From: Persicaria tinctoria
Lineage: Eukaryota > Streptophyta > Magnoliopsida > Caryophyllales > Polygonaceae
Assembly (NCBI GenBank): GCA_037127255.1
Contig: JBANSL010000017.1
Coordinates: 44,711,745 to 44,775,744 of the forward strand
Length of the DNA: 64,000 nucleotides
Direction of reading: 5' to 3'
Shown one piece after another: positions 34,355 to 46,167 of the stretch. Under the pieces are notes generated by a model. It was given only the letters and a program-made list of their open reading frames with translations. It did no database searches and had not been told where the DNA came from. How positions within the stretch are numbered: the first letter of the stretch is position 1; the number at the start of each line of letters is the position of its first letter. The translations under genes and the position numbers were made by a program.

Positions 34355-36475
34355 AATCACCCCATACATAGACTTGCTTGTCCTCAAGCAATAACCAAAC
34401 AATAACCAAGACCTACAACACATCCTTCAAGTCTTCGCCTTTTTTCAAAAGCAACATCTCAAGTAGTAGCAATGTAAGACAAGTGAATTTAACGTCATCA
34501 CACATATATGATCGATCCATAGGCATAGGCAGTATAAATCCAACCTCACAGGAAAAATGTGTTTACACTCAACTCTCAAATGTGTTTAGGCTATGAAGAT
34601 CATCTCTCAACTCAATTCCATACACAATCTCATAAATATTGCAATTTAAATATGAATCCACTTCGCAACCAATTATGAAAATGCAATAAGAATTATCAGG
34701 AGGACTTCGCTCAATAGAAGTCTTCAAAGAAGATTCCATTTGGCGGGGTTGTAATGGGGCTTGGTAAGAAATAATAAGGTATGGAATTATATGGCCATGT
34801 GGTGATAAATAAAATTCGGGAATTAAGACTCCTAAATCTCCAACACAACCAAACCATAACTTCTCAATCATATTCATTAACCAAACTCTCCAATTTATCT
34901 TAATAAAGTATGTAACTTTTCAAACTTTCTCAACCTCTACAAATCATGCATCTTGCAAATAATGAAAGAAATAAGGTAAATTTGGCTCATGCACTTTATT
35001 TACAATTGCAAACTATATTTCTTTTTTTTCTTTTGCTTTTCTCTTTTTTCGATTTTTTTAAAAACGAAAATAAAATAAAATAATGGTGCATTTATAAAGT
35101 GAGCCGAAAATCCTTTTACATAGTATGCATAGCAAGATAAAAATGTAAAACCAACCCATATCTCAATAATTTCAGCAATCATTCCTACTTGAAATTCAAC
35201 ATAAGCTCATTCTTTCCACAAATTCATCATTCCAACCAACTCTAAGTCTTAATTCCCAAAAGGGGGTCAGGCTCAATTTGGCTAAGGATATTTTTTTGTG
35301 GAGTTCATAATAAAAGTCTCAGGCTAATGTTATGGCTTCAAGCAGGGATAATGCAGGGTAGGTAAAGAGAGGATAAAATTGGCTTAAAAGGTGCCTCCAT
35401 CATTTAATTCTCATCAACATAAACATATAAATGCATTGGCTTTGAATAACTATCACAACATTTAGAGATGCATAGGAAGAGTAAATACACTCAAGAAAGC
35501 AGACGAATTTTTAATGTTCTCCCTATAAGGCCAAAATTCTCACTGGGACAATTTTTGTTGGATTTTAACCTTTAGCTTAGGATCATATGTGCTCAATTTC
35601 ATCACAAGTTCACAATCCATATAAAAACCATTTTGAGGACTTAGGCTAAAACTTCCAAACACGCCATATGATTTATATGATCAAGTCAGTCATTATTTAT
35701 CATCATAGGACATCTAAGTTAGGGTGTAAAAACTAAATCAATGTAAAATGTAAACATGCATATTTTTAATTTTTTTTGACATTTTCTATTTTTTTATTTT
35801 TTTCTTATGCAAAAATCAAAACTAAAGTATGACGAAAGATTCAAAAGGCATAAAATTTAAACATGAATGCATAACATAAAAATTTAAAATTTCACCATGT
35901 AAAACCAAAAGCAAGACTAACACATATGATAATGATAATGAGCGCTTCCCCCACCCCATACTTAAAATTTACAGTGTCCCCACTGTATAAAATCAAATAA
36001 AAACAAGAGTAAAGGAAGGAACTCACAGGATAACAAATCGAGGAGGGCAGATCAGTGCAGGTCGAGTAGACATCTTTGTCGATCTCGAGTACATGTTACT
36101 CGATCTCGAGTAGCTTTTCTGCGTCCAGTGGTTTTCTAAAGTCGAGGAGCTTCTGGTGGCTTGTCGATATCGAGTTGGCCTACTCGATATCGAGTAGTGT
36201 CTGGGCTGCTCCTCCTTGTCGTCGTCGACTTGGCCTTCGTTGATTCTGACTGTTTTCAGGGACTTCTTTATTCCATTTTTTGCGATCCTTATATGCTTTC
36301 CGACCTAAAAGTGTTAGATTTCACAAGAAACAAGACTATTCACATGAAATATTCTAAAAGACATAAAACCAAAACCAAAAACAAAACCAAAAGGTTTAAA
36401 AAGTCCCAAAATTCATAAAGTTCTATATACATGCTATAGATTTTAGAGTCGCTAGGCCGACTTCTCCATTTGCGC
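34355..36475 (-). other. 3' untranslated module of C
   Basis: No gene. On the minus strand the order of words (GCCTTATAGGGA, AGGCACCTTTTAAGCC, TGCTTGAAGCC, GAGCCTGACCCC) parallels the 3' regions of A, D and E. Bounded by polypurine-like boxes at about 34360-34395 and 35945-35980. Confidence 0.7.
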
Positions 36476-37542
36476 TCAAGGACCATTATTGTGGGGCCCG
36501 CTCATGCTTGGCCCTTCTCCTGGATCATCTAGGTCCTGATGGTAGTATGCAAGCTCAGCTGACAGGTGGTTGCTTGCATCATCTCCCTTCTCTTTCTTCT
36601 TCTTCCTTCCAGCTCTTAGTTTTCGCAGATTCTTTCTCCACGGTGTCTTATCTCCCCTTAAATCATTGATAATTTTCTTTATGGACTGAGGGGGAGTAGA
36701 ATTCATACCTGAACTTACCTTTTCGGACCCAAAATAGAAGTCTTTGGGTTTGGGGCTAGTCGAGATCGAGTACAGCTGGTCGACCTCGAGTACAGGGACC
36801 CCATACTTAGGCTCTGGGCAAGTCAGTGGCTCATTAGTGGAAGTCGACATCGACAAGTCTTGGTCGAGATCGAGTAGCGCCCTTGTCGAGATCGAGCAGC
36901 TCCTGTCGACCTCGAGGACAGTGCTGGCGCTTCCCTCCGTTGTTCGCTTGGTCCCGCGGTTGCTGATGCTTTCACCTCCAGCCATGAAATTTCCTCTTTT
37001 GCAGGGCCAAAAGAGAAATCCAAAACCTCATCGCCTATGGTGAAGGTGAGCGAGCGATTCTTAACACTAATTCTGGCATCTGCAGTAGCTAAGAATGGTA
37101 TTCCAAGAATAATAGGGCTAGTAGGATCTTCAGCACAGTCAATGATAAGGAAATCTGCTGGAACAAAGAACTTACCAACCTGGACAGGGACGTTCTCAAC
37201 TATACCTGTAGGGATGACTACTGTATTGTTTGTCATGTATAGCTAGGCATCCATAGGCTCTATGCATCCTATTTTGACCTTCCGCCAGATTGATAGAGGA
37301 ATGATGCTCACACTTGCTCCTAAATCACACAGTGACTCATATTTATATTGTCCAAAACCCACAGTAACAGAAAACTTACCAGGGTCAGGTCTGTTTTCAG
37401 GGAAGTAGAGTACTTTGCATTTGCCTGCGATCTCTGAGATGGATCGCTTCTTGCTCAGGATTTCCTTTAGAAATTTGACATATCCAAGCATCTCTTGTAG
37501 GGCTTCTGTAAAAGGGATAGAAACATTCAGTTCTTGCAGCAT
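36476..37542 (-). pseudogene. retropepsin and tail of C
   Basis: 37542-37243 reads MLQELNVSIPFTEALQEM then YESLCDLGASVSIIPLSIW (DLGA), ending in a TAG where Y has Lys (AAG). The frame reopens at 37236 with MTNNTVVIPTGIVENVPV and PIILGIPFLATADARISV (Gly-Ile in place of Gly-Arg). Downstream in another frame, 36985-36476 has TVLEVDRSCSISTRALLDLD repeats and a basic KNLRKLRAGRKKKKEKG tail. Retroviral-type protease, inactive because of the stop and the frame change. Confidence 0.78.
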
Positions 37543-37614
37543 ATTAACAAATCTGGTAAACCTACCTGCAGTGGGATCTTTCTGTGCTTTTGAAGGGAAA
37601 GGCAGTGGCTTTTT

Positions 37615-39277
37615 CTATTTCGGAGCCAGATCAGCCGTCGGAGGTTTTGCAGAGTCGTCGACGTCGGCCAGATACTGCTCCTCGATCTCGACCACGGGCT
37701 CCTCGACATCAAGTTGGGTTGTCTGCGCAGCGGAGTTCGAGCTCAGCTTCTGGTCTTGGTCGAGTAGCTTCTTGTCGAGGTCGAGTACGGTCTCCTTGAG
37801 ATCGAGTAGGCTTTGCTCTGCCTCGAGTTGCTGCTCTGCCTTGCTTTGCTGTTCCCGGACCTCTGGCTTGTGTAATTGATGCCCACTCCTGAGTTTGATA
37901 CCTGCGATATGTCCGGTTTTTCCTTTAGGATTTGGTTCAGTTTGCCCATGGAGCTGTCCGGACGGTCGTGGGATCTGTGCAGCGATTTGACCCATCTGCG
38001 TCTCTATTCCTCTTTTCCAGATGTCTAGTTCTCCAAATTTTGTAGTGATGTTCTGGAACTGGTTATTGATGGTGCCTTGATTCCGACGCATCTCCTCAAG
38101 GATCAGCTGCAGATCATCCTTCTTTTGATCCCTTTCTAGATGTCCTGGAGCTCTGTAGGGTAGGGGATTCCTAGGAGGACCTTGGTTCCACTGTGGTTGA
38201 TAGAGCCTTTGATCTCCCATATAGCGATTGGGACCCCCAGCGTAGGTTGCCTCTTCATGTGTCTCTACCATTCTGACTTGCTCAGTGTGTGGGCACTCAG
38301 TAGTGGTGTGCCTCTATGATCCGCATTCGATGCAAGGCTGATTGACAGATAGATATTTGACTTGCTTGAGGAGCTTGCGATTCTGTTCTTTGTAGAATTG
38401 CTCTCAGACATCTGGGTCGATCTTCTTTGCTGGCTCATAGAGTGGCATAGATGGTGCTGGCCTGGCGTAGGAGTTCTCCTCATAGTTTGCACTAGACCCA
38501 TATTTTTTGTCATAATTGGTGAGCTTGTCCAACACACCCCAAGCATCAATTTGTGGCATCGTCAGATACTCATAGCGAGTATAATGGTTGGTTCTGTCTT
38601 TAGTGACTTGATCAAGAGAGTTGAAGAAGATCTCTTTGCCAGTGGTTCCCCTTGCTTCTGTTTGAAGGCGGTGATTTTCTGGCGGAGAAGTGCTGTCTTG
38701 GCAGGTGGGAAGAAGTTATTCAGAAACTCTTGCTCTACTTGGGCCATGTTGTGAGTGATCTTGGTTTTAGCCCTTCAAGCCACTTCAGTGCAGGCCCAGC
38801 GAGAGACCAGCGGAAAGCATTCATCTTGACATATTCCAGAGTTGTACCTTCAACAAGAGTACGACACATGTCAGAAAAATTTGTAATATGTTCAAGAGCA
38901 CACTCATTAAATTTGCAATAAAAAGCATTATTTTTAAGCTCTATCAGAAATTGAGTGCGAATTTCAAAAGAGTTATCAGGGATTAGAATCGCTGATTCAA
39001 GAACGACGAGAGTTGGATGCATATAATCCTCAGCAGTGGTTGGATATTGGGCAAGCTCAGCTTCTTCTTGCCTTGCGCACTCAGCTTCTTGTTCCCTCGC
39101 TGCCCTTTCATTGGCGATAGTGGTATCCTTTGCGGCTAGCTCCCTTGTAAGCCTGGCAATCAGCTGTTCTTGTGTTTCAGCAGCCGCCATGATCCTTTTG
39201 AGTTTAGAGTGGATGTGTAGGTAATGCTCCTGTTCGTCTAAGCTGTCAAACTCAGGTGGTAGACCAGAACGACGCAT
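37615..39277 (-). pseudogene. gag of element C
   Basis: Start MRRSGLPPEFDSLDEQEHYL at 39277. Coiled coil, then FRWSLAGPALKWLEGLKPRS. A one-base loss near 38745 shifts the frame, and the core continues AQVEQEFLNNFFPPAKTALL. About 75 bp are deleted after GEPLAK. The knuckle CIECGS-stop-RHTTTEC is interrupted by TGA in place of Gln/Arg. The C-terminal region 38271-37615 (GIETQMGQIAAQIPRPSGQL) ends with SLLDLKETVLDLDKKLLDQD and VVEIEE words made from TCGA repeats. Confidence 0.8.
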
Positions 39278-39338
39278 ACACCAGATAGTAACTCAGGGCA
39301 GATGTGAGACTTAACTACCTAAGGCGCGAATGATTGCT

Positions 39339-39356
39339 TCCCCGGCAACGACGCCA
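39339..39356 (-). promoter_or_regulatory. tRNA-Asp primer binding site of C
   Basis: The plus strand reads TCCCCGGCAACGACGCCA, one mismatch to the tRNA-Asp 3' end. Confidence 0.9.
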
Positions 39357-39359
39357 ATT

Positions 39360-41310
39360 TGTTGGTTGGAGTAAATCGAGTATGCAAATAAAATATAATG
39401 TAAAGTACAGCAAACCAGATTTCGTCCCTTGCAAATAATTACAAGACCTCCTCCTGATGTAGCAGCGGGAAGTCAGGATCGATCCACGAAGAAGCGTGTC
39501 AGCGGATCCTAGGCAGCGATGGAGTCTCACGGATAGAAGTCGCCACAGATGTCCTCGATCTCGAGTACAACAACTCGACAGAAGATCGGACAGTCGAGCA
39601 CAACGCAGCAGCAAGCACAGGTTGTAGTCGATCTCGACTAGAGGGTACTCGAGATCGAGTAGAGTCCTTGTCGACTTCGAGTTGGGCTTTGTCGAGCACC
39701 TGCACACAGAAGCTACAACGATGCTAGATCGAGAGTCAGTACTCGTTATCGACGAGTGCTATTCGATATCGAGGAGACAGAAACTAAAACGAAACGAAAG
39801 AAAGTAAAAACAATTGCTTTGGGATTTCGAACTAAATTGTATGTAAAAGGACTTCCAAGATTGGGGTTCGCAACAACGATAACCAAGCATGCATAAGGTA
39901 GAGATAAACAGATAATCATGTGAATTGCATCAAAGGACAAGCTTTCGCCTTTTTCAACAATTAGACAACTCTTTCAAGAAACCCTAATTGTCTCTACTGA
40001 TTTTATGTTTACAATTCAAGTTGTTAACATGGATCTCCATTAGATGGGTAATAAACACATAAACAAGTAGTATATGCTTAAAACATGACAAAGGTCAGAT
40101 CTTTACCTCAAACACGCATGGCTATCGTCGGGCTCGCCCCAACCGTAGAAGTGGGTGGACTACTTGCGCTTCATTGCAAACTCATACATCATCGATTGAT
40201 AGAAAACTAATTGCATTAAAATAAACCAAAGTTTACAACCGCTTGAAATCAATTCCGCTCTCGCTTCACAACTCCAATCGGACGCTCACTCACTCTCTCT
40301 ACTTCTCCTACTTACTTCTCTCTGAAATTGAATTGAATAGAAATCAGCCCCATGGGCTTTATTTATAGACCGCTAAACCTTGCTATTCAAGGATAGAAAT
40401 ATTTATCTATATCTAAAACTATATCTAAAAGCATTAAAGATAAATAAAAGCTATAATGAAATTAAATCCAAAGTAGGGAAATATATCTAAAGTGTCTTCA
40501 AGTGGATAGATCTCTCTTCATCATGATAGAACTTGATAGATCGGATAGAACTCGGAAATCTTCGAGCCCGAGTAATCCCACACCGAGTAGAATTGATCAA
40601 ACCGTGTTACACGGTTTCTGAAATCGTCTTCGATCTCGACAAGGATCTTGTCGATCTCGAGTAGGATTGTTGTCGACTGGGCTTGGCTCGTCATCTCGGG
40701 TTGCTGGTCCTCGTAAGGCTCGGACATGACTCCTGGCGTTCGTCGATCTCGAGGACCTCTTGTCGACATCGAGTAAAGAGGCTCATCGACTAGGTCTCGC
40801 TTGGCTGGTCGGGCAAGTCTTCTCGATGTGCTCTGTCATGGTTTCTCGGCTTTGTCGACCTCGAGTACCTCTTGTCGACATCGAGTAAGGATGTCCGAGC
40901 ATGTTTGGTCGATCTCTCCTTGGCATCCTTGGGTGGCTTTCTTGACTCCTGGGTGTTTGTGCAACTTTGTCGACATCGAGTAATAGTACTCGATCTCGAG
41001 TATGTTGCTGGAGCCGGGTTGTTCGTCTTCGGCTTCTCGACATGATCCTCCTCGATCCTGGAAGGTGTTTGTCGAGATCGACTAAGGCTTGTCGATGTCG
41101 AGTAGCTTTGAGCTCCGGTTCTCGCTTCTTGGTTTTCTTCCGAAATGGTTCCATATTCTGCAATATTAAACAGAAACTTATGTAGATCTCCATTTCTGAC
41201 AAATAAGCATATACTACATAAATCCGACATATTCCCAACCCGAAATATGCAAAATGTAAAGAATATGGAACTAAAATACACATAAAGACATGGCTACTTT
41301 GGAGACATCA
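39360..41310 (-). repeat. 5' LTR of C
   Basis: 1951 bp partner of 32418-34354. TATA word at 40357-40368. Confidence 0.9.
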
Positions 41311-43136
41311 ACTGCGCCCGCCGCCCCTACCATGGTGCCCGCCGCTTGTGTGTCCGCCAGACGAATCCGAATTTGGTATCTTTTGGAAAGGGAAGTTCTA
41401 TTTTTATGTTTTTTATTATTTTCTGAATGTTTTTTAGGATTACATTATTTTCTTCTATTTTTGTTCTTAGGATTAGATTATTTCCTATTTATGTTAGGTT
41501 AGATTATTTGATATTTATTATTCTTAGGATTAGTATTTTTCTTCTATTTATTTTCTATTTTATTTTACGATTAGATATTTATCTTTAGGATTAGTTTCTT
41601 TATTTCCTAAAATTAGATTTATATCTATTTCTATTCAATTATATCAAGACTAATATTTTTGTTTTAATTTTTGATAGATTTCCCTCCTGCTTACTACATA
41701 ATATCTCTCCCTATTTATGGATCAATTAAACTTGCTCAAGAAAAATCTCAAGAATATCAAAAGCCTACTGGAATCCAATCCGAATGTCTAAAGCCTTGTG
41801 TTTCAATCGATTCAATCCACCAAACCACTTTCCGCTACTACCCTACATCCACAAAAATCAATCTTCACCATTCCATTCCCTTACCTATCACAAAAGAACC
41901 CTTTTGAAATCAAGTTGTTCGAGGAATTTGAAGTTTGGAAGAGTGGACGTTGGTTCCCCAACGTTTTCACTCGAATTCGTGGTTCTGCATAAACGGCGCC
42001 CGCCGCCCCTACCACGGCGCCCGCCGCCTCTACAACGAACCCGTCTTTTGGTCGTTTTTGGTGATTTTCTTCGGTTTCTCCTCCAGTTTCGTGAATCATG
42101 TCTCACACTCCCACAATGGATGCCCCAACCTACTTGTCTAAAATGACGAAGGAGTGGTGGTTTCAATTGAGGAATGTGAGTTATCACTCAACGCGATTCT
42201 TTCATCTGGAAACATTACAGAAGCTTGGTCTTCATATTTCTATATCTCGGATGCTGGAGATGGGAGGCCTTGCTAACTTCATATCGATGAACGTGCCAAC
42301 TTATCCTGCTTTTGTGCGTGAGTTTTGGTCAACCCTAGAAATGCGGTCTGATAAAGACATCCCCTTCATATTACGAGGTACAGAATGCTCCATTCAGAAA
42401 CGATTGTTATCTCATGCTTTGGGAATGAACGTACCTTGGTCGAGTCCATTGCGTCGGAGCTTATCGACTACTACACCAGCCGAGACTTGGGCTATCGTGC
42501 CAGGCCATGCTGAGTTGACAGACAACTTTCACGATTATTCAATTACGCACCCTGAACATAGACTTTGCCATTGGGTGTTAACTCCTTCCTTACAATGTTT
42601 GACGCTAGGGGCTAAGTATGTCCCATATTGAATACAGTAGTTTTTATCTGCTTATGGGAACGTATTTCAAAGAAGGGATGATATGAGTGCTCTTTTGGTT
42701 ACTTTTGGTTGAATGATTACCTTAATACCACGCTATTTGGGTATGGATTTGAGCTCCCTGCAACCCTTATCAAAGCCTTACTATTTTGATATATCAGCCC
42801 TGCTGAACACTCGTTTGGTTGAAAGAGTTAACCATTTTGACATTGACGGGCGTTTCCGTTGGCTAACCAGCGAAAAGGGTGAGCACCACCTGTATATCTT
42901 CCTGTGCATATACCTGTTGGCCGTACACTGGCTGCTTTCGTGATTCGTTATGCTCCAGCACCTGCTGGGCTTGTTGCGGTTCCATTCTCTTCAAGCATTT
43001 TTCTTCTAGGAGATGAGACCAATGATGATCTTTATATCCCCACCGAGAGAAATTCTCTATTTGAGCTTATGGCGATTATTTACAATCGCTTGACTAGAAT
43101 GGAAGACCAACACCTGAGAAGTTTTCGTCGATTACA
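41311..43136 (+). pseudogene. ATHILA ORF-1-like frame of A
   Basis: 41311-42097 is leader-like with GC words GCGCCCGCCGCCCC at 41313 and 41998. From ATG 42098: MSHTPTMDAPTYLSKMTKEW, FHLETLQKLGLHISISRMLE, NVPTYPAFVREFWSTLEM and FILRGTECSIQKRLLSHALG, the pattern of the ATHILA ORF-1 family (a plant gypsy protein of unknown role). The frame breaks at 42631 and resumes at 42713 and 42904. The last segment NRLTRMEDQHLRSFRRLH is cut by the CACTA, and its continuation DHQLSLEKKIDKIEACLHKP lies at 53649-53770. Confidence 0.7.
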
Positions 43137-43213
43137 CACTACTACAATTAAGGCCTATTGTGGCACTTTGTTGCAGCAGTTATTCTATTGAGGCGGTTTT
43201 ATCTATTGTAGCG

Positions 43214-44424
43214 TGATAGAGCATAGTTAGTGTTGCATAATAGATTGCATTTAGAATAGTTTAGTTGTGAATATTGCATATATTTAGTTGCATTTACATA
43301 ATTACTTGTTGAGTTGGAAGGGGTGGAATCTACATCATTTTATGGTTTATTTCAAATACAATAGATTGAAGGTGGAATGAATTGGAGGAGAGCAAAAATA
43401 ATCTAAAGAAAAGTAGAGAAGCTGCGAAGTCAAGGAGGAAGAAGCTCGGAAGAATCGTCGGCCGCCCCGCGGCTTGAAGGGAAACCGGACGACTTCGCTG
43501 ATCGCCGACCGCCCCGCGGCCCGCGCAGAAACGCGCCGTTCAGTTTGGACTTTAATTAGGGTTTTTTGTTTATGTCATGGTCTACTTGTTAGAAGCTATT
43601 TAAGACTTTTCTAGTTTATTATTTCACTTACCTTATGCACTTTATTCCATTGTTGAGAGCGCTGTTGAGCATGAGTAACTAAACTCCCGAGGTTTCGCCT
43701 ACAGTTGGATCTTTGATTGTTGAATTGTGAGTTTCTTAATCTAGTTCTTATTCATATTCCAATATTTTGACTTCTTTGTGATTAATTGCTTGAATGTGTT
43801 TGATTCTCTCTCGCTTGATCAACTAGTTAGAGTAAATTCATCCAATTGCTATAGTTTTGCAGATTCCTCGTAGCGAACCTTAACTCAAGTGGCAATCATA
43901 TCCCTTTAGGACTCGTAGGACTAATTGGATGTGTAAGATGTTGAATACATGTTGAATATCGACTCGTAGCTTGATATTCTGTGTACCTTGGTTAATTCAT
44001 ATTCTTAATGTTATCTCTAGGTTGAATCTTAACCGTGTTAGGGTTATTTAGAGATAAGGATTGCTAGGACTCGCATGACTAGTAATCTACCTAAGATCTG
44101 GACAAGGACATTGATAGGAAAAGACAAGAACAAGAGGATGAAACAAGGATCGAATTCATCAATGGAAGTGATAAATTGTAGGTGAACCTATTTCTCTCCA
44201 TTGCATTCTAAAACCAATTTACTTTGTTTATAATTTGCTTGTTTCCGCTTTGATAAAAGGCGGATCTTTTTCACGTCAAAAACCCCCCACATTCTCTACT
44301 AGCGATTAGACTTGCACTCGAATTGAATAGATTTCACTGTGGATCGACCTTTTGCTTACACACTATACTAGTTGTGAGTTTGAGTATTCTTTGGCAAGAA
44401 CAACGAAAGGTTTTCCTCTTGTCA
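43214..44424 (+). repeat. 5' LTR of E
   Basis: 1211 bp. GC words GGCCGCCCCGCGGC at about 43459 and ACCGCCCCGCGGCC at about 43508. Confidence 0.9.
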
Positions 44425-44428
44425 AATT

Positions 44429-44446
44429 TGACGTCGTTGGCGGGGA
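44429..44446 (+). promoter_or_regulatory. degenerate tRNA-Asp primer binding site of E
   Basis: TGACGTCGTTGGCGGGGA, three mismatches to the canonical 18-mer. Confidence 0.75.
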
Positions 44447-44559
44447 ATTCTTATCAACTTGTGTTTTTTTTTATCGCTAACTTTTGTATATATTTTCATC
44501 TAACCCCGTCGTGGACCTATCTTACGGCTCACAACACCTTGTTGCTAATATTTCTAGAT

Positions 44560-45234
44560 GTTGAAGTTATGGCAGTTTCAGGGAGAGTATTTTCACAATT
44601 ACCTCACAAGAGTGCAAAATTTATTTGACATCCGTTATTCACGGGGTTTCCGAGATAGTTTGCGAGATGTGGTGCTTTGCGTTTTTAAGGGCATGGCTTA
44701 GGAGTGTCGGGATTATGGGATCTTCTCTGCTACATGGGTGACCAATCGGCCGAAGAAGAATCCTACACTTCCACGTTTCAACCAATGGAGTACTCCGATC
44801 CGTCCATGGAGGATTCAACAATTGTGTTGATGGAGCAAATAGGGCAATTACATGACATAGTGAATCAAAATGGGGAAGCAATTATCCGACTCTGTCAAAC
44901 ATTTAAGGAGTTGGTAGTTCAACAATGTTCTATTCCTCAACTTGATGAAAGCCAAGATGCAAGCAACGATGAATTCTCCGATAATGAAGAAGAGCATCTA
45001 GTGGTTATCGACACGAAATCTCAGGAGACGTCCCTAGAGATTGAGGATGTTTCGATGCTCCCTCCATTCGTAAAAATCATCCCCAACTCGCCTATCAAGG
45101 AGCTAAGTCCGGAACCAATTTTTGTGGTTCCCGAAAAAAAAACTAGTACTTTTTGCAAATTGGGAGATTTTGGTGAATATGTCAATCCATGGAGCCACTA
45201 CTTCAACAAACCACTAGCGGAACTGTGTTGGTAG
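44560..45234 (+). pseudogene. gag-like frame of E
   Basis: Homologous to D (58934-59989). Remnant segments near 44570 (QFQGEYFHNYLTR) precede an open frame at 44704-45234 with LWDLLCYMGDQSAEEES, DIVNQNGEAIIRLCQTFKEL and the end YFNKPLAELCW. A TAG at about 44699 separates the two. The protein is acidic and lacks a zinc knuckle. It is not a canonical capsid; role unknown. Confidence 0.55.
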
Positions 45235-45459
45235 TCCTACATACCCTCGAGGGAGAATCAAGCTCGAATGAAGGGTAAGTTGGTAGTGGTTATCATTGCT
45301 ATATTTTTAATTACATATTGTTTCATCTTCAGTGTGCATTCGAATATCGGTTGGGTATGAGAGTTTGATTTGCTTTTGAGGGCGCTGACGATGTCCCCTT
45401 GAATCTTGAATGAGTGGATGAATAAACTGTCGAGCAAACGACGGTAACTAAAGGCGCTG

Positions 45460-45477
45460 CTTGGGAGGCAACCCAAG
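45460..45477 (+). promoter_or_regulatory. conserved hairpin of E, AGGCAA loop
   Basis: Stem CTTGGG / CCCAAG with hexaloop AGGCAA, preceded by AAAGGCGCTG. The same structure occurs in D with a compensatory pair change, and in A. See the findings. Confidence 0.6.
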
Positions 45478-45519
45478 GTAATAGTTTAGGTCTTATTTTC
45501 TTTTTGCATTAATTTTTTT

Positions 45520-46167
45520 TTTGTTTAGTTTTAGGTCGGTTTGGGATACTAACGTTGAAAGAAGGAAAGGAAGAAGGAAAAGGGCGAAAAAGGACGGGCC
45601 GCCCCGCGGCCAAGGCGCCGCGCGAAATCCTTCGCGGAATCGCCGGCTGCCCCGTCGCCCACCCTGGCCGCTCCGCGGCCTCTTCCGGATAGAAAATTTT
45701 AAAGGGGCCTGTGTGGGCCCCCACTTGCTACACCTCTTTCTCCCTATCCACTCCTTTTTATTTACCCTACTTCAACTAGCCGCCCCCATGCCTCTTTCCA
45801 TTCCTTTATCTTCTTCAACCTCCCAAAACCATCCATTGAAGCTAACTTCCAAGCTTCCTTCTTTCACCAAAATCATCCTTCTTTGCCATTATTCCCGTTT
45901 TCCTTCGACAAAAACTCCACCAAACAACCTCACTCTCCCATCCCAAGGTTTTTCAAGGAGGTTCTTTCGGATCCACCACGGAAAGTTAGAGTTGGGAACG
46001 TCGGGGAGCAGATCCGACACCGGAAGTACCAGCCGCCCCGCGGCCAAGCCCGTCGCCAGCCGCCCTGTCGCCCCCACCGGCTGCCCCGCGGCCACTACAG
46101 AACCTGATTTCCGTGAGTTTTTCTTGTTTTCTACTCTTTTGTGTGATTTTCTTAACTCAAATTCACA
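45520..46167 (+). other. GC-word-rich leader of the ORF-1-like frame in E
   Basis: Two clusters of GCCGCCCCGCGGCC-type words (about 45598-45682 and 46031-46094). Open frames here are composition artefacts. Precedes the ORF-1-like start. Confidence 0.6.

Larger units (their letters stand above)
32418..41310 (-). mobile_element. gypsy element C, gag-protease only
   Basis: LTRs 32418-34354 and 39360-41310 (TGTTGGTTGG to GAGACATCA), near identical by eye. PBS complement 39339-39356, polypurine complement at 34355-34368. The coding strand is minus: gag, protease, a basic tail frame, and a 2-kb 3' untranslated module. No RT or integrase. Flanking five bases are ACGAC and ACTGC, an imperfect target duplication. 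Inserted in A, 165 bp downstream of B. Confidence 0.88.
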
